Below, in pieces: positions 35,660 to 47,967 of a DNA stretch of 64,000 nucleotides (positions are counted from its first letter, which is position 1; every line of letters starts with the position of its first letter). Source of the DNA: Obelidium mucronatum (lineage: Eukaryota; Chytridiomycota; Chytridiomycetes; Chytridiales; Chytriomycetaceae). The stretch spans positions 62,001-126,000 of the forward strand of contig JAIVFH010000038.1 in the NCBI GenBank assembly GCA_025765595.1. The letters run 5' to 3'. The position numbers were made by a program, and so were the translations under genes. The notes under the pieces are model-generated. The model was given only the letters and a program-made list of their open reading frames with translations, was not told where the DNA came from and did no database searches.

Positions 35660-38600
35660 ATGATGCACGCGACGGACGACGGCGAGTGCGTGCAGATCCG
35701 CGTGCCGCCGCCGCCAAAAGACAAGACGGACTCGCAGACGTCGCTGGTGCGCGCCTCGGACGCGTCGCTGTCAGCGACAGCACCGACCTTCGGCATCGAC
35801 GCGGCGTCGCTCGCAGCGCTCGTGGCGCCGTTCAAAGACCACTCGCGGCTGGCGGCGCTCGGCGGCGCCGCCGGGCTGCTCGCGGCGCTGCGCGTCGCCG
35901 AAGACGCCGGCCTGTCCGCAAACGACCCGCGCGACCTGGCTGCGCGCGCCCACGCCTTTGGCCGCAACAAGCTGCCCGACGTGAAGCCAAAGATGCTGAT
36001 CGAGTGTGCGTGTCTTTCTGTGTTTGTTTGTTTCTTTGTTTGGTTTTTGGTTGGAGTGTGTGTTTTGACAGTCTCGCTCTCACAGACATGATCAACGCGC
36101 TGTCGGACAAAATCATGATTCTGCTCTCTGTCGTGTCGTTTGTGTCCCTGTCTATTGGAATTTATGAAGACGTGAACACGCCAAATCCAGGAGATCGCAT
36201 TCACTGGATCGAAGGCTTCTCGGTCCTTATTGCCGTTGTTATTGTTGTCCTCGCGTCATCAATTAACGGTACGCATCCAGAAAACAGTTTTTTATTAAGC
36301 GACTCTTATTTCTCGCGCTCATATGATATTCTTCCGTTCGTTCCTTTTTTCTTCCAAAAACACAGACATGCAAAAAGACAAACAGTTTAGAAAATTAAAT
36401 GCCCGTAAAGAAGATCGTCAAGTGAAGGGTGTGAGAGATGGAAAAACTCTTTTGATTTCTATCTATGATGTTTTGGTTGGTGATGTCTTGTTGTTGGAGC
36501 CTGGTGATGTCATTTGTGCCGATGGTGTCTTTTTGAGTGGAATGGGTCTCAAATGTGATGAATCTTCTGCTACTGGTGAAGCTGACGCGATTCGTAAAGG
36601 GACTGGTCATGATTGTTTGATTTTGTCTGGTGCAAAGGTTTGTGGATTCTTTACCGCCGAAGGCGGTATGTTTCTTTCTTTCTTTTTTCTTTTTTTTTTC
36701 TCTTCCGCCGAAGGCGGTATGTTTCTTTCTTTCCCTCCTTCTCTTTTCTTACTCTTTCGACGAAGGCGGTATATTTCTTTCTTTTCTTCTCTTCCGCCAA
36801 AGGCGGTATGTTTCCTTCTTTCTCTCCTTTTCTTTTTCTTCTTTCTCTTTCTCCTAATTCATTAAGACATTTCAAGGTCACGGAAGGTATCGGAAAATAC
36901 GTGGTAACCGGAGTCGGAGAGCACTCCTTCTTTGGAGCAATCATGATGGCCATGCGCACAGAAAACGAAGACACGCCTCTCCAAGTAAAGCTAGACGGCC
37001 TCGCAGAACACATTGCCAAACTCGGAACTGCGTTCGCTATCCTTCTGTTTATCCTCCTCTTCCTCAAATACATTGTCATTATTCTCAAAACTACCGGTTT
37101 CGGGAGTGCTGATGCTCAAGAGTCTGGTGCGGAAGTGGCTACTCAGTTTGTCAAGATTTTATTGGTGTCAATTGCTGTTGTTGCTGTGGCCGTGCCTGAA
37201 GGTTTACCGCTCGCTGTTACGCTGTCTTTGGCTTATGCCACTACAAGAATGATGCAGGATAATAATTTGGTGCGTGTTCTGAGTGCGTGCGAGACTATGG
37301 GAAACGCTACCACTATTTGCTCCGACAAAACGGGGACACTGACGCAGAATCGAATGACGGTCGTGACTGGAGTTGTCGGAAAGAATACAATGTTTGAGGG
37401 AGATTCAGAGGTTTCCGAGTTGCAAAGTAAATTAAAAGCCGTGTCCCAATCAGCTGGAGACCCTGAAGGACCTACAGCCCATGACTCCGAAATTGCGGCT
37501 AGCAGAGGAGACGGTGGAAAACACCCTGGACCCTAATGGAACTGTTCTACTGGAAAAAATCATGGAGGGTGTGTCCCTCAATTCCAGTGCGTTTGAGTCA
37601 GTCGATGCGTCAACTGGCAAAACTGAACTCATTGGTTCAAAAACCGAAATTGCCCTTCTTGAATGGGCAGCCAAGTCTGGATTTGACTATAAACAAATCC
37701 GGACATCAAATGAAAAGGCAAGCGTTGTGCAAGTCTACCCTTTCTCTTCGGAACGCAAAAGCATGGCCACACTTGTCAAAGTAACCCGCCCAAATTCAGC
37801 CCCCGTCTACAGAGTACATGTCAAAGGCGCCCCCGAAATTGTCATGCGGTCTTGTGACCGTGTCGCCCTCCTTCCCTTCCACCCATCTCCAACGGCCTAT
37901 TCAAAACGAATCCATCCGTGCCGCTACAGGAGACCCAAGCACTGGAGGCCGGAAGAGAAGCTTGGCAGCCGTACCAGCCCCTGGATCCAGATCAAACCCA
38001 ACAAACTCCCTCATTCACCCAATGGACGACAAACTCAAAACCGATTATTCCTCCATAATCGAATCCTTTGCCCTCCAATCCCTTCGAACAATTTGTCTCG
38101 CCTATCGCGAATTCACTGGCGATGAATTCGAGGCCCTTGTAAATGGACCCCTTCGTGATCGCGTAGTTGCCGCCAAAAAAGCAGAACGCGAGAGCCACAA
38201 GGAAGAGCTCCTACAAGCAGCCAATGAAGGAGTGATTCGAGCGAGTTCGCCCAATTTAAGTCAGATTCCATCTGGTCTTGCGTCATCCACTTCTTCTGCC
38301 CATTTGAGTGAGCAACAACAGCAGCAGCAGCAGCAGCACAGCTTGGCTCGGTTCCAGTGATTCGGAGCTCTCCTTTGGTTTCTGCGGGTTCGAGTATGCT
38401 CATGATTCCTGTACCGAATGGAGAAACAAAGTCGTTTATTGATTCTCATTTATCGGATGATGAAGTGGTTACGGATGCTGATATTTTGTCTCATCCGCTG
38501 GCGTTGGGAGAGTTGGCGGGTCAAGGGTTGATTGTTGCGGCGATTGTGGGTATTGAGGATCCACTCCGGCCTGGAGTCATTGAAGCTGTCAAGGCATGTC

Positions 38601-40401
38601 AAGATGCCGGCGTATTTGTCCGAATGGTTACAGGAGATAACATCATGACAGCCAAGAGTATAGCCACAAAATGTGGTATTTACCAGCGCGGCGGATTGGT
38701 CATGGAAGGCGAGTATTTTAGAAATTTGAGTGAAGAATCCATGATGGAAATGATTCCGAAACTTCAAGTCCTGGCGCGGTCGTCTCCCCTTGACAAACAG
38801 ATTCTTGTGGCAAAGTTGAAGGCTTTGGGTGAGACTGTCGCTGTTACTGGAGATGGAACAAACGATGGTCCTGCGTTGAAGATGGCGGATATTGGATTTT
38901 CCATGGGTATTGCTGGAACAGAGGTTGCCAAGGAAGCGAGTAGTATTATTTTGATGGATGACTCGTTTTCAAGTGTTGTCAAGGCGATTTTGTGGGGCCG
39001 TTCTGTGAATGATTCTGTGAAAAAGTTTTTGCAGTTTCAGCTTTCAGTTAATATTAGTGCAGGTTTGTTTTCACTGTTTTTTCTGCTTCTTGAAAATGAC
39101 TCGTTTGTAACTTACTTGATGTTAGTGCTCATTACACTCATCTCCTCACTTGTCGACTCTCACGAAAGTTCTGCTCTCACTGTTGTCCAACTTTTGTGGG
39201 TCAACCTCATCATGGACACACTCGCTGCGTTGGCTCTTGCCACAGAGCTCCCGACCAATGAACTTCTCCAACGCCCTCCCGAATCCAAAAAAGCTCCACT
39301 CATTTCTTTCAGCATGTGGAAAATGATTATCGGGCAAGCGTTTTTACAAGTCACTGTGAATATGATTCTCTTGTTTGCGGGTCCTCATTTGCTTGGATTT
39401 TCAGAGCTGATTCATGCTGGAGGCATATTGGGCGAAGAAAAGGGAGGACATGAAGTGGAACATCAGAAACTGGTAGTGAAGACGATTGTATTCAATGCGT
39501 TCGTGATGCTTCAGTTGTTCAGTTTGATCAAGTAATGTTTCTTCCCACAAAAAGCGACGAAAATTCCAACACTAATACCTGCATGTAGTTCGAGAAGAAT
39601 CGACGGTCATTTGAATGTTTTCAATGGAATCACGCATAATCCACCGTTTGCAATAATATGGTGCTTTATTTTGTTGAGTCAAGTCATTATTGTGGAAGTT
39701 GGAGGAGTGGTGTTTCAAACAACGCCTCTCAATGGGTTACAATGGCTCGTATGTATTATCGCTGGAGGTTTAACTATTCCCTGGGGAATGATTGTTCGTT
39801 TGGTAAGGATTCGATGAAGACATTCCAAGCTACATTGCTGACGTGATGATTTTTTCAGTTTCCAGATGCAATTTTCAAATCTTTTGGTTTCAAGACTGAA
39901 GAGCAAACCGCACATCACGCAATCCTGGAAGTTGTCTCTGGTAGCCACGGCATGTTTAGCTCGCCACACCAAAGTATGGAAATACACAGTGGCAGTGGGC
40001 TAGGCAGTGCCGACTACTTGGTCTCCAAGCACAGTATCCAGCAACACCAAGCGCGATCACTTTCGCATCCTCAAAACCACAGTCGACAGCCGAATCGGCG
40101 CCATACGACGCATCATCACCACTCTCCTGCAGAAGACATTAATATAACGCCGTCGGTGCCAGTCCTGCACGACCTCCAGCATTCCGATAGGAGACATTCA
40201 ATCCATGACCTGAAACAAAAAGCGGCTGCAAAGTTGGGCCACTACAGTTATATTCGTGGGGGAAAGAGGCGAAAGGGGGAGAATTCAATCAGTGAGGAAG
40301 AGCCAGTTATTCAGAGACATCCATCGCATAATATGATTGCTGCTCATCAGCAGCAACATCCTCAACCGGGCCCGCCTTCTTCTCAGGCTGCTCGAAGATA
40401 G
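35660..40401 (+). CDS. Plasma-membrane/vacuolar-type Ca2+-ATPase (P2B, Pmc1/PMCA)
   Basis: A P-type pump that removes cytosolic Ca2+. The first exon is GC-rich and is followed by TM1-2, the actuator motif SSATGEADAI, a repeat-filled intron (36638-36876) and TM3-4 with VAVPEGLPLAVTLSLA. The phosphorylation loop DKTGTLTQNRM, KGAPEIV, MVTGDNIMTAKSIA and the hinge TGDGTNDGPALKMADIG come next, then TM5-10 with LLWVNLIMDTLAALALATE and NSRRIDGHLNVFNGI formed by splicing. A His/Gln-rich C-terminal tail ends at 40401. The frame moves +1 within 37445-37536 (stop TAA at 37533) and +1 within about 37840-37900, both in the N-domain. A third shift of net -1 (or +2) lies in a CAG repeat near 38315-38355. 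All catalytic motifs are present. Confidence 0.9.
36652..36809. repeat. Four hairpin repeats (TACCGCC-GAA-GGCGGTA type) in an intron
   Basis: Copies lie at about 36652-36668, 36704-36720, 36757-36773 and 36792-36809, separated by T/C-rich spacers that begin tgtttctttc or similar. Two copies are perfect palindromes around GAA. The other two have one changed stem or loop base. They fill most of the intron between exons encoding LILSGAK and VTEGIGKYV of the Ca2+-ATPase. Confidence 0.88.
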
Positions 40402-40484
40402 TTGTGTGTGTGTTTTTTTTTTGTATTTGATTTTATTTTTTCTTAAATAATAAAAAAGATTCGTTTGAATTCCGGAATCGACAT

Positions 40485-43400
40485 ATGAGGCTACGATTTG
40501 CTGCCGGTCCCCGCTCCACTAAAATTCTACAGAGGATTTGTTGTATTGCTGGATGTTTTGTTTTGTTGCTGCTATGGCATCCTGAGGAGCGGCCGTTATG
40601 GCAGTCTGATTCATTCATCGCGTCACAAGTCAAAGGTACTGGACAGCGTTACGCATTCGCTTCAATGGTTGAAAATGCAATACTGAATTAAAATATGCTA
40701 GACATCGACTTGCTGCAGACCCAAATGCTGGATTACTTGAACGGAGAATTGACGTTTGACAGGTATTTGAACTTGTAATATTCAATCACAAAATGAAAGG
40801 CTACATGCCTGCCCGTACCTTTTAAATCTAACATATAAAAGCGCATTCGGGGGGTCTCTTACAGGTCTCAGCCAGTTTGATGTAGTTTCAACATGGGCAC
40901 AAATCTGGCGCTATTCCCATTCTCAAACACAGGTCACAACAATCTCCGAGGCTCGACGTGTATGCCGATCTCTTTTAGTATCATACAAGTTACTGTTTGA
41001 ACAACAAGCTGCAAAGATTAAAACAAAAGAATTGGAAACTGTGATTGAAAAGCTGACTGGAATGGCGTATTCGTGGATATCACCAAAGTACAAGTCTATT
41101 CGAGACTTACAATTACTATTCTCTGGTGACCGAAAAGAGAATCAAAAAACGGGAATCGTAATGTGTGTTGGGACAAAGCATATTGAGTTTGCGTTACATG
41201 CAATCACATCTTTACGGAATGTACTTGATTGTGGGTTACCGATTGAGATTCACTACGCTGGACCGAATGATTTGAAGCCTGAAATGATACACACACTCTC
41301 TTGGCTGCCAAATGTACAAACAGTGAACCTGATGGATCATTTCCCGCTTGAAATGGTTTCCATTGAGGGGTGGAGTGTTAAACCATTCGCAATTCTTGCA
41401 TCTTCCTTTTCAGAGATTATTTTCATGGATGCCGATGTTTTGTTTTTCAAGAATCCCGAAGTCGTGTTGAAGGAATCAGCTATATTTAGTGAATACGGGC
41501 AGTTGTTTTTCCATGACCGATCGTTGGAGGTTGAAACAGCTGTCCTGAGGCAAACCGCCGAATGGTTCAAAGAAATCAATCCTTTTCCTTCAACCTACGC
41601 CGCGTCTCTCCGTTTCACCAACTCGTTGTCGTATCATGAACAAGAGTCTGGTGTTTTACTGGTAGATAAATCGCAAACAGGCGTCCTTCACTCTCTGTTG
41701 CTGGCGTGTCTGTTAAACTCAAAACAAATTCGCAACGAAACTTATTCTCATGCTTATGGGGATAAAGAAACATTCTGGATCTCTTGGGAGCTGCTTCGCG
41801 TTCCGTATCAGTTTGCGCCAATGTTCCCTGGCGTGGTTGGATTTATAGATCCACCGTCCTCCGATCAGGAGAACATGAGGTCACCAAATCGAGAGAAAAT
41901 AGCAGAACCAATACCTGCTAACGCTGTTTGTGGAAACCTTTTGCATTTCGATGAGTCGAAGAATCCGTTTTGGTGGAATAGTGGGGTGCTTCACTTGAAA
42001 GAGAAAAGTGATTCTTGGCTGCTCAAAATGGATCAAATATCTTTTGAAAAAGAACGGGGGTCTATGAAATGGGAAAGATTGGCTGCGGTTTTTTGCTTGA
42101 TGCCGAAACACCAAATTACTGAGTCCCGGCAGTTGTCGGCAAATGAAAAAACGATCACTGAGTCCTATATTCACAGCTATAGGAGATTAAAAGAAATTGG
42201 GTGGCAGAAGTATTGTAGCTTGGCCTTGGAGGAAGGTATTGATTTGGATCAAACGCGAGCTCTTGATTTTTTCATGGGTGAGAGCACTGATGCTATAAAT
42301 ACCGAGTACGTAAAGGCAAAACTTTTGGTTTCATATGTATTCTAAATTCAATTGCTTAGAACGTTTGGTGGGTCACTAGCAGGTCTTGATGAATTTGATC
42401 TTTTGAGCACATGCAACCGAATCGTTCACTACTGCCTGCATTATGACTTGAAAGACCCAAATTTTATTGAGTTGAAAAAGCAAAGTCGCTGTCTTTTGAT
42501 TGCTCATTTCATATTGAACACGCCAAGCAAACAATCACATTCTATTGAAGACCTAACAGAAATCATCAACAAGCACACGTTACATGCATATCCATGGCTC
42601 TCAAAATCGATAGAAGATCTTCGAAAGAGCTTTTCAAATAATAAGAGCGGAATCGTTCTGACTTCGGGGACAGAACAACTCGAATCTACGATCCACACCA
42701 TCACCGCCCTCCGCAAAGTGCTGAATTGCAGCTTGAATATTGAGGTTTATTACGTCGGCGAAAAGGATCTTGAATCAAATCACGTACAATTGCTGCAACA
42801 AATGCCTAATGTCCAACCAATCAACTTGCTCGCGCTGTTCCCAACAGAGTTACACACATTCTACAAATACTCAATCAAACCATTTGCTATTTTAGCATCT
42901 TCTTTTCAAAATGTCATCTTCATGGACTCAGATGTGTTATTCCTACTGAATCCTGAAGTTATCTTGGAAGAATCCGACATTTTCCGCAACTACGGCCAAC
43001 TATTTTTCCACGACCGGAGTCTCCAAAAAGATTACTTCAATCAATATGCTTCCTGGTTTAAGGCAGTGAATCCCCATTACTCGTACTACGCTTCAAAGTT
43101 AAGGTTCTCGAATTGTAAATCCTATCACGAACAGGAATCTGGAGTTGTTGCGGTGGACAAATCGAGGGCCGGTGTCCTTCATGCTCTTATACTTGCATGC
43201 AAACTTAATTCTAATTCTATGCGAGAGGATACGTATAAAGCCATGTATGGCGACAAGGAAACCTTTTGGATTTCATGGGAGCTGACTCGTGTCCCTTTTA
43301 AATTTGCACCATCTCTTGGAGGGACCATCGGTTATGAAAGGAATAATGCAGTGTGTGGAAGTTTGGTCCATGTGGATGAGCGGAAAAGGTTGTTCTGGTG

Positions 43401-43674
43401 GAATGGTGGTATGCGGCTTATCAAAACGAGACCAGCTATGGGGTTAGTGCGATTTGAGAAAGCTGCGCTGGATTATGGAGTGGTAGCCAGCGACAATTGG
43501 GTTTGGGAAACTGATACCGAGCCATTTTGTTTGCTGACAAATGATGAAACACGTGCTGCTGACCTGTCAGATTCTGAAAAGGACATTGGAATGCTGTACA
43601 TTGAACTCTGGCAAAGGCTGGAGTCGGAAGGACTCTTCGCGTTTATAACAGCAGAGTTTGGGGTGTTTGCATAG
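40485..43674 (+). CDS. Tandem-domain MNN1-type alpha-mannosyltransferase
   Basis: A type II Golgi protein with two complete transferase domains in one polypeptide of about 980 residues. The N-terminus (MRLRFAAGPRSTKILQRICC, then a hydrophobic helix) is the anchor. Two small exons lead to AFGGSLTGLSQFD. Domain 1 has VMCVGTKHIEFALHAI, IIFMDADVLFF (DxD), YGQLFFHDRSL, HEQESGVLLVDKSQ and YGDKETFWISWE. Domain 2, joined by an intron near 42313-42359 in phase, repeats the order: ETFGGSLAG, IVLTSGTEQLESTI, VIFMDSDVLFL (DxD kept), YGQLFFHDRSL, HEQESGVVAVDKS and YGDKETFWISWE, with a WETDTEPFCL end. Both DxD motifs are intact, so both domains could be active. The single-domain relative is at 5827-8210. 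No frame disruption in about 2.8 kb of coding sequence. Confidence 0.82.
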
Positions 43675-43691
43675 ATTCATAGAATGCTCTT

Positions 43692-44148
43692 TTATTGTGG
43701 TGTAGAATCAGATATTTCAAGTTCCTCCGACGCCTTTGCTCGCATCGCTTTGCAATGATCGCAACATGCCGTATCCTGACTGACTTCAATTTGACTTTCA
43801 GGTTCCTTCTCTTTCTTCTTTCTTGCCGTTAACACCAGCTTGAATGCTATCATGACAATACTGAGCAGAACTTCAATAAACAAAGGGATTGCTCCCGCCC
43901 AAGCGCCAATTAAAGCAGTATAAATTGTTGTCAAGATCAATCCCGAAGTGTAGAACATTATGAACGAGAGAGAGACGTCGTCTGCAGACTGTATCATTGA
44001 TTTAAAAGCCTTAGCCTGACAGGTTTAACAGTGAGAGACCGCTTACTTTGGTCTTGTACATTTGATAGATCTGCGGTAATGTGCATATGGCCAGTAGGGC
44101 GCCTCCAAGAGCTCCGGTTGCGTTTACGATGGGGGAAGCGTCAGTCAT
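43692..44148 (-). CDS. SemiSWEET-like PQ-loop transporter (three membrane helices)
   Basis: A small membrane protein of about 130 residues with one triple-helix bundle. Exon 1 (44148-44048) encodes MTDASPIVNATGALGGALLA and LPQIYQMYKTK. Exon 2 continues SADDVSLSFIMFYTSGLILT, then two further helices (TTIYTALIGAWAGAIPLFIE, LLSIVMIAFKLVL) and a charged tail with CCDHC. The PQ motif and the KTKSADDVS loop are typical of SWEET/SemiSWEET proteins, which carry sugars as dimers. PQ-loop amino-acid or other transporters remain possible. It is divergently arranged with the ammonium transporter and does not show the seven-helix layout of eukaryotic SWEETs. Confidence 0.65.
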
Positions 44149-44450
44149 TTTTGTTTCTTTTTTATTACGTCATTTGATTCCCTTCCACTTATTTCCTGGC
44201 AACCGGTTCAAGGTTGTACAAATGATGGTAGTCAAGTCTCCTTGATCATTTCAGGCGACCTGTCGCAACCTGAAATATATTGGAGGCAAATGTACAATTA
44301 TGCCTGATAAATTCCATATTTACGCAGCGATAAATATGGCTTTTCCGAATATCTTTAGGGCTAATAAGGTAATAGGTTTGAATTTCGTTGGAGAGAGAAA
44401 AGCGATCCGAAGAATTCCGAAGGAAAGCCACAAAAATCATTGACTCAAAA
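44149..44450 (+). promoter_or_regulatory. Divergent promoter with GATA motifs upstream of ammonium transporter 1
   Basis: This 302-bp spacer separates the SemiSWEET and ammonium transporter starts. Two GATAA motifs on the plus strand lie at 44306-44310 and 44329-44333, about 120-145 bp before the transporter ATG. In fungi GATA factors (AreA/Gln3 type) activate ammonium permease genes when nitrogen is poor. The motif is short, so function is inference. Confidence 0.35.
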
Positions 44451-46206
44451 ATGGCTGAAGTAGCATCCCACGAAGCAGCAGCCGCCCTTACATCTGCGAT
44501 CAATACTGGAGACGTATCTTGGCTCTTGATCTCAGTGAGTGTCTTGTCCTCATGCCATTCGTTGGTTGCGTTCAATCTGGAGTCGAAATGGACGATTGAT
44601 TTGTTCAAAATTCGCGCCTGCGTTGTGCCATCATCGTGTCCCCTTCCTGGCATCGCCAATCAATCTTCTGGATGATATTGAACTATTCGGGCCGTGTAAA
44701 AGAGTCCTACTGTTGTTGCCATTGGCTTAACGAAAAAGTGCCAAGCCTTGAAACCCTGCTTTTTGCCACACTGTCATGAGTATAATTCTTAAACCTTTTC
44801 CTCCAACAACACGAAAAAAAAATAGACAGCCATGATTTTCATCATGATCCCTGGTCTCGGTCTCTTTTACGCCGGCCTCGCGGAGCAGAAAAACAGCATG
44901 ACAATGCTACATCTCTGCCTCCTTATTTTCGCAGCGATCACAATCCAATGGACCCTTTTCGGATACTCTCTTAGTTTCAGTGACACGAGCTCGTCGTGGT
45001 TCATGGGAAACTTTGAATATGCTATGCTCCTCAACACCATCCACACGCAAAATAAACTTGCACCGACTGTTCCAAACTCCATGTGGGCGTTGTATCAAAT
45101 GATGGCGGCTTGTATTACGCCAGGGTTGTGGATTGGGGCTACGGCTGGAAGAATGCGTTTGTTGCCGACTTTAGTGTTTGCGGTTCTTTGGAGTACTTTT
45201 GTTTATGATGCTGTCGCATACAGTGTGTATGGAGTGAATGGATGGTTGCATAAAATGAATGTGTTGGATTATGCGGGGGGTACTCTTGTTCACTTGACGG
45301 CTGGAACTACCGCGTTTGTCATGAGCTGTGTAGTTGGAAAGAGGTTGGATTATGGAAGAAGGGATTACGAGAATCATAATCCCGCCTTTGTTTATTTGGG
45401 TACTGGACTTTTGTGGTTTGGATGGATGGTGAGTCCCCATTTTTTTCGCGTCTTGGTTTTGCTGAGCCTGGTTTTACAAACTCCAGGGTTTCGATGGTGG
45501 GTGTGCAACTAGTGCGAATGAGCGGGCAGTTAATGCAGCTTTCGCCACTAACATTGCTGGAGCCATGGGGGGTCTCGTATGGATGGCCCTCGACATGACA
45601 GTCAACAAAAAGAAATGGAGCAGTATTGGATTTTGTACCGGAGCGGTGGCAGGACTAGCAACAATGACAGCCGGTAGTGGACATGTCCAGCCAGGTGTTG
45701 GATTACTGTATGGATTTTCGGCTGGAATCGCGTGTTTCTTTGCGGTCAAGGGAATGCACTTCATCCAAGTAGATGATAGCTTGGATGTAGTCGCCGTTCA
45801 TGGTGTTGGTGGAAGTCTTGGTTTATTGCTGACTGGGATTTTTGCCCAGTACACGGTAACTGCTACAGGCGTGACCGAGGGAGTCACTGCTGGGTGGATT
45901 GAGGGAGTTTGGAAACAAGTTCCTATCCAAATGCTCGCGATAGTGGCAGTCATTGCTTGGACGACGGTAGTTTCATTTACTTTGCTAGTTACGATCGACA
46001 GGATTCCTGGTCTTCACCTCAGATGCTCCAAACAAGACGAAGTTCTTGGGCTGGATTATGCCGAAGTTGGTGAAGAAGCTTATCCTTATATTATGGTTGA
46101 GAAGGAAACGGAAGAAGACAGGGAAATGGATGAGATGGAGAGAATGGGTGGTGACGGTGAAACTACTGTGATGGGATTCTCGAAGAATGGCAGACGGGAG
46201 CTGTAA
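44451..46206 (+). CDS. Ammonium transporter 1 (Amt/Mep/Rh family)
   Basis: A plasma-membrane ammonium permease, about 480 residues and eleven helices. Exon 1 (44451-44534) encodes MAEVASHEAAAALTSAINTG. A long intron (44535-44825) precedes the core: IPGLGLFYAGLAEQKNSM, FSDTSSSWFMGN, LDYAGGTLVHLTAGTTAF with the first pore histidine, FVYLGTGLLWFGW, an intron, then GFDGGCATSANERAVNAAF and VVAVHGVGGSLGLLLTGIFA with the second pore histidine. The acidic C-terminal tail contains GLDYAEVGEEAYPY, the family regulatory segment. Twin histidines and the full helix set suggest a working channel. It lacks the cleavable leader seen in the second copy at 54.3-55.8 kb. Confidence 0.93.
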
Positions 46207-46225
46207 GACAATAAAACACTTTGAA

Positions 46226-47910
46226 ATGATCGAGTCACTCGCCGCCGCTCTCGAGAATATGCAGACACAAGTCTCGGCTATACAGACTCAAGTCTCGGGG
46301 ATGCAGAACCAACTCTCAAGTATGCAACAAGGGATTCGCGAGATCCACAAAACGCTTAAGGAGCAGCATCACTCCGTGCTTCACCACACCCCCGATCCCC
46401 ACAAAGAAGCCAGTCCCAACTTAGGAATCTCTCGTTCACCCGCGATCATGACGGATTCAGATTTCAGCAGCTATGTTTATTGGAGTGGCTGTACCTAGAA
46501 AACAACAAGCTGAACGGATCAATTCCTGCCGAAGTTGGGAAAATGGTGAATCTTCGTGGACTGCGATTGGATTCAAACCAATTGAATGGCAAAATTCCAG
46601 ACGAAATATTCCTATTGCGTCGCCTGGAGCATCTGGACTTGTCGTGCAACCAACTACAAGGAAAGATATCTCCAAAAATTCAGCAGCTATGTTTATTGGA
46701 GTGCCTGTGTCTAGAAAACAACAAGTTGGACAAATCGATTCCTGCTGAAATTGGGATGTTATTGAACCTTCTTGAACTCCGATTGGATTCAAACCAATTG
46801 AGTGGCAAAATTCCAAAAGAAATATTCCTATTGCGTCGACTAGAGCATCTGAACTTGTCGGGCAACTGCCTACAAGGAGTGATATCTCCAAACATTGGAC
46901 AGCTCAGTTCGTTGAAGAAACTGTATCTGGGAAATAACAAACTGGAAGGTCGGATACCTGCTGAAGTCGGGACACTGTCATCCCTTGATGACCTACGGAT
47001 GGAGTCAAACAAATTGATGGGCAATATTCCAGACACAATATTCCAGTTGCATAAACTGGAGGTTCTCGACCTTGGTAATAACAAATTGGACGGAAGCATA
47101 TCTCCAAACATTCAGCAACTCAGTTCGATAAAGTACCTGGACCTGTCAAAGAACAAGCTAAACGGATCGATTCCATCTGAAATTGGAATGTTGTCGACCC
47201 TTCTTCAACTCCGATTGGAGTCAAACCAATGGAGTGGCAAGCTCCCGGAAGAAATATTCCTATTGAATGAACTGGAGCATCTAAGTCTCTCAAGCAAAAC
47301 GTTGGGAGGAAGTATATCTCCAAACATTCAACAACTCTGTTCCTTAAAGTACCTGTGCCTGCGAGATACCAACTTGACGGGATCAATTCCAAAAGAAATC
47401 GGGAATTTGACGCTTCTCGTTGAGCTACATTTGGATTCAAATCAACTTAATGGGGCTATTCCCGATAGAATTTTCCAGTTGACAAATCTCGTCAAGCTTG
47501 ATCTTTCAAATAACCTCCTTCATGGAATCTCATCAAGTATATGGAAACTTCAATCGTTAACTTTCTTGGATGTAAGCGACAATTATTTTTGTGGATCGAT
47601 TCCAATCGCGATTGGAAACTTGATCAACTTGGAGGAGCTTTATCTATCGGACAACCAGTTCAGTGGTACCATCCCTACTGAAATTGGAAACCTTACCAAA
47701 CTGAAGAATCTTGATTTGAGTTCAAACAAACTTTGTGGGTGCATTCCAGAAGAGTTGGGAAATCTGCGTGGCCTCATTGAGTTGAGGCTTACTGCCAACG
47801 AAGGATTGCATGGACCAATACCCGACTCTATTTCCAAGTTGATTAAGAGAAGGGTGTGTGATTTGCCTGTGGAGGAGTCCGAGGATGATGATTCAGATTA
47901 TGAAGAGTGA
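46226..47910 (+). CDS. Leucine-rich-repeat protein with N-terminal coiled coil
   Basis: The N-terminus (MIESLAAALENMQTQVSAIQ...) is a short Gln-rich coiled coil. It is followed by about seventeen LRRs of 23-24 residues of the plant type (LxxLRLDSNQLNGKIPxEI). The coiled-coil frame and the LRR frame differ; an intron from about 46369 (GTGCTT) to 46465 (TTTCAG) would join them in phase 0. No signal peptide or membrane helix is present, and the protein ends in an acidic tail (EESEDDDSDYEE), so it is probably intracellular. The repeats are nearly identical at DNA level in places (the same 24-bp string begins at 46464 and 46678), which suggests recent repeat duplication. Function unknown. Confidence 0.75.
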
Positions 47911-47967
47911 CTTTCTTTCTTTCTTTTTTTTTTTCTTGTTTGAGTTTTTTTGATCACGAACAAGCAA

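Noticed and set aside
37818..38360. Separate small gene inside the Ca2+-ATPase
   Set aside because: It contains N-domain sequence (SLRTICLAYREFTG) of the pump in a shifted frame, not an independent protein.
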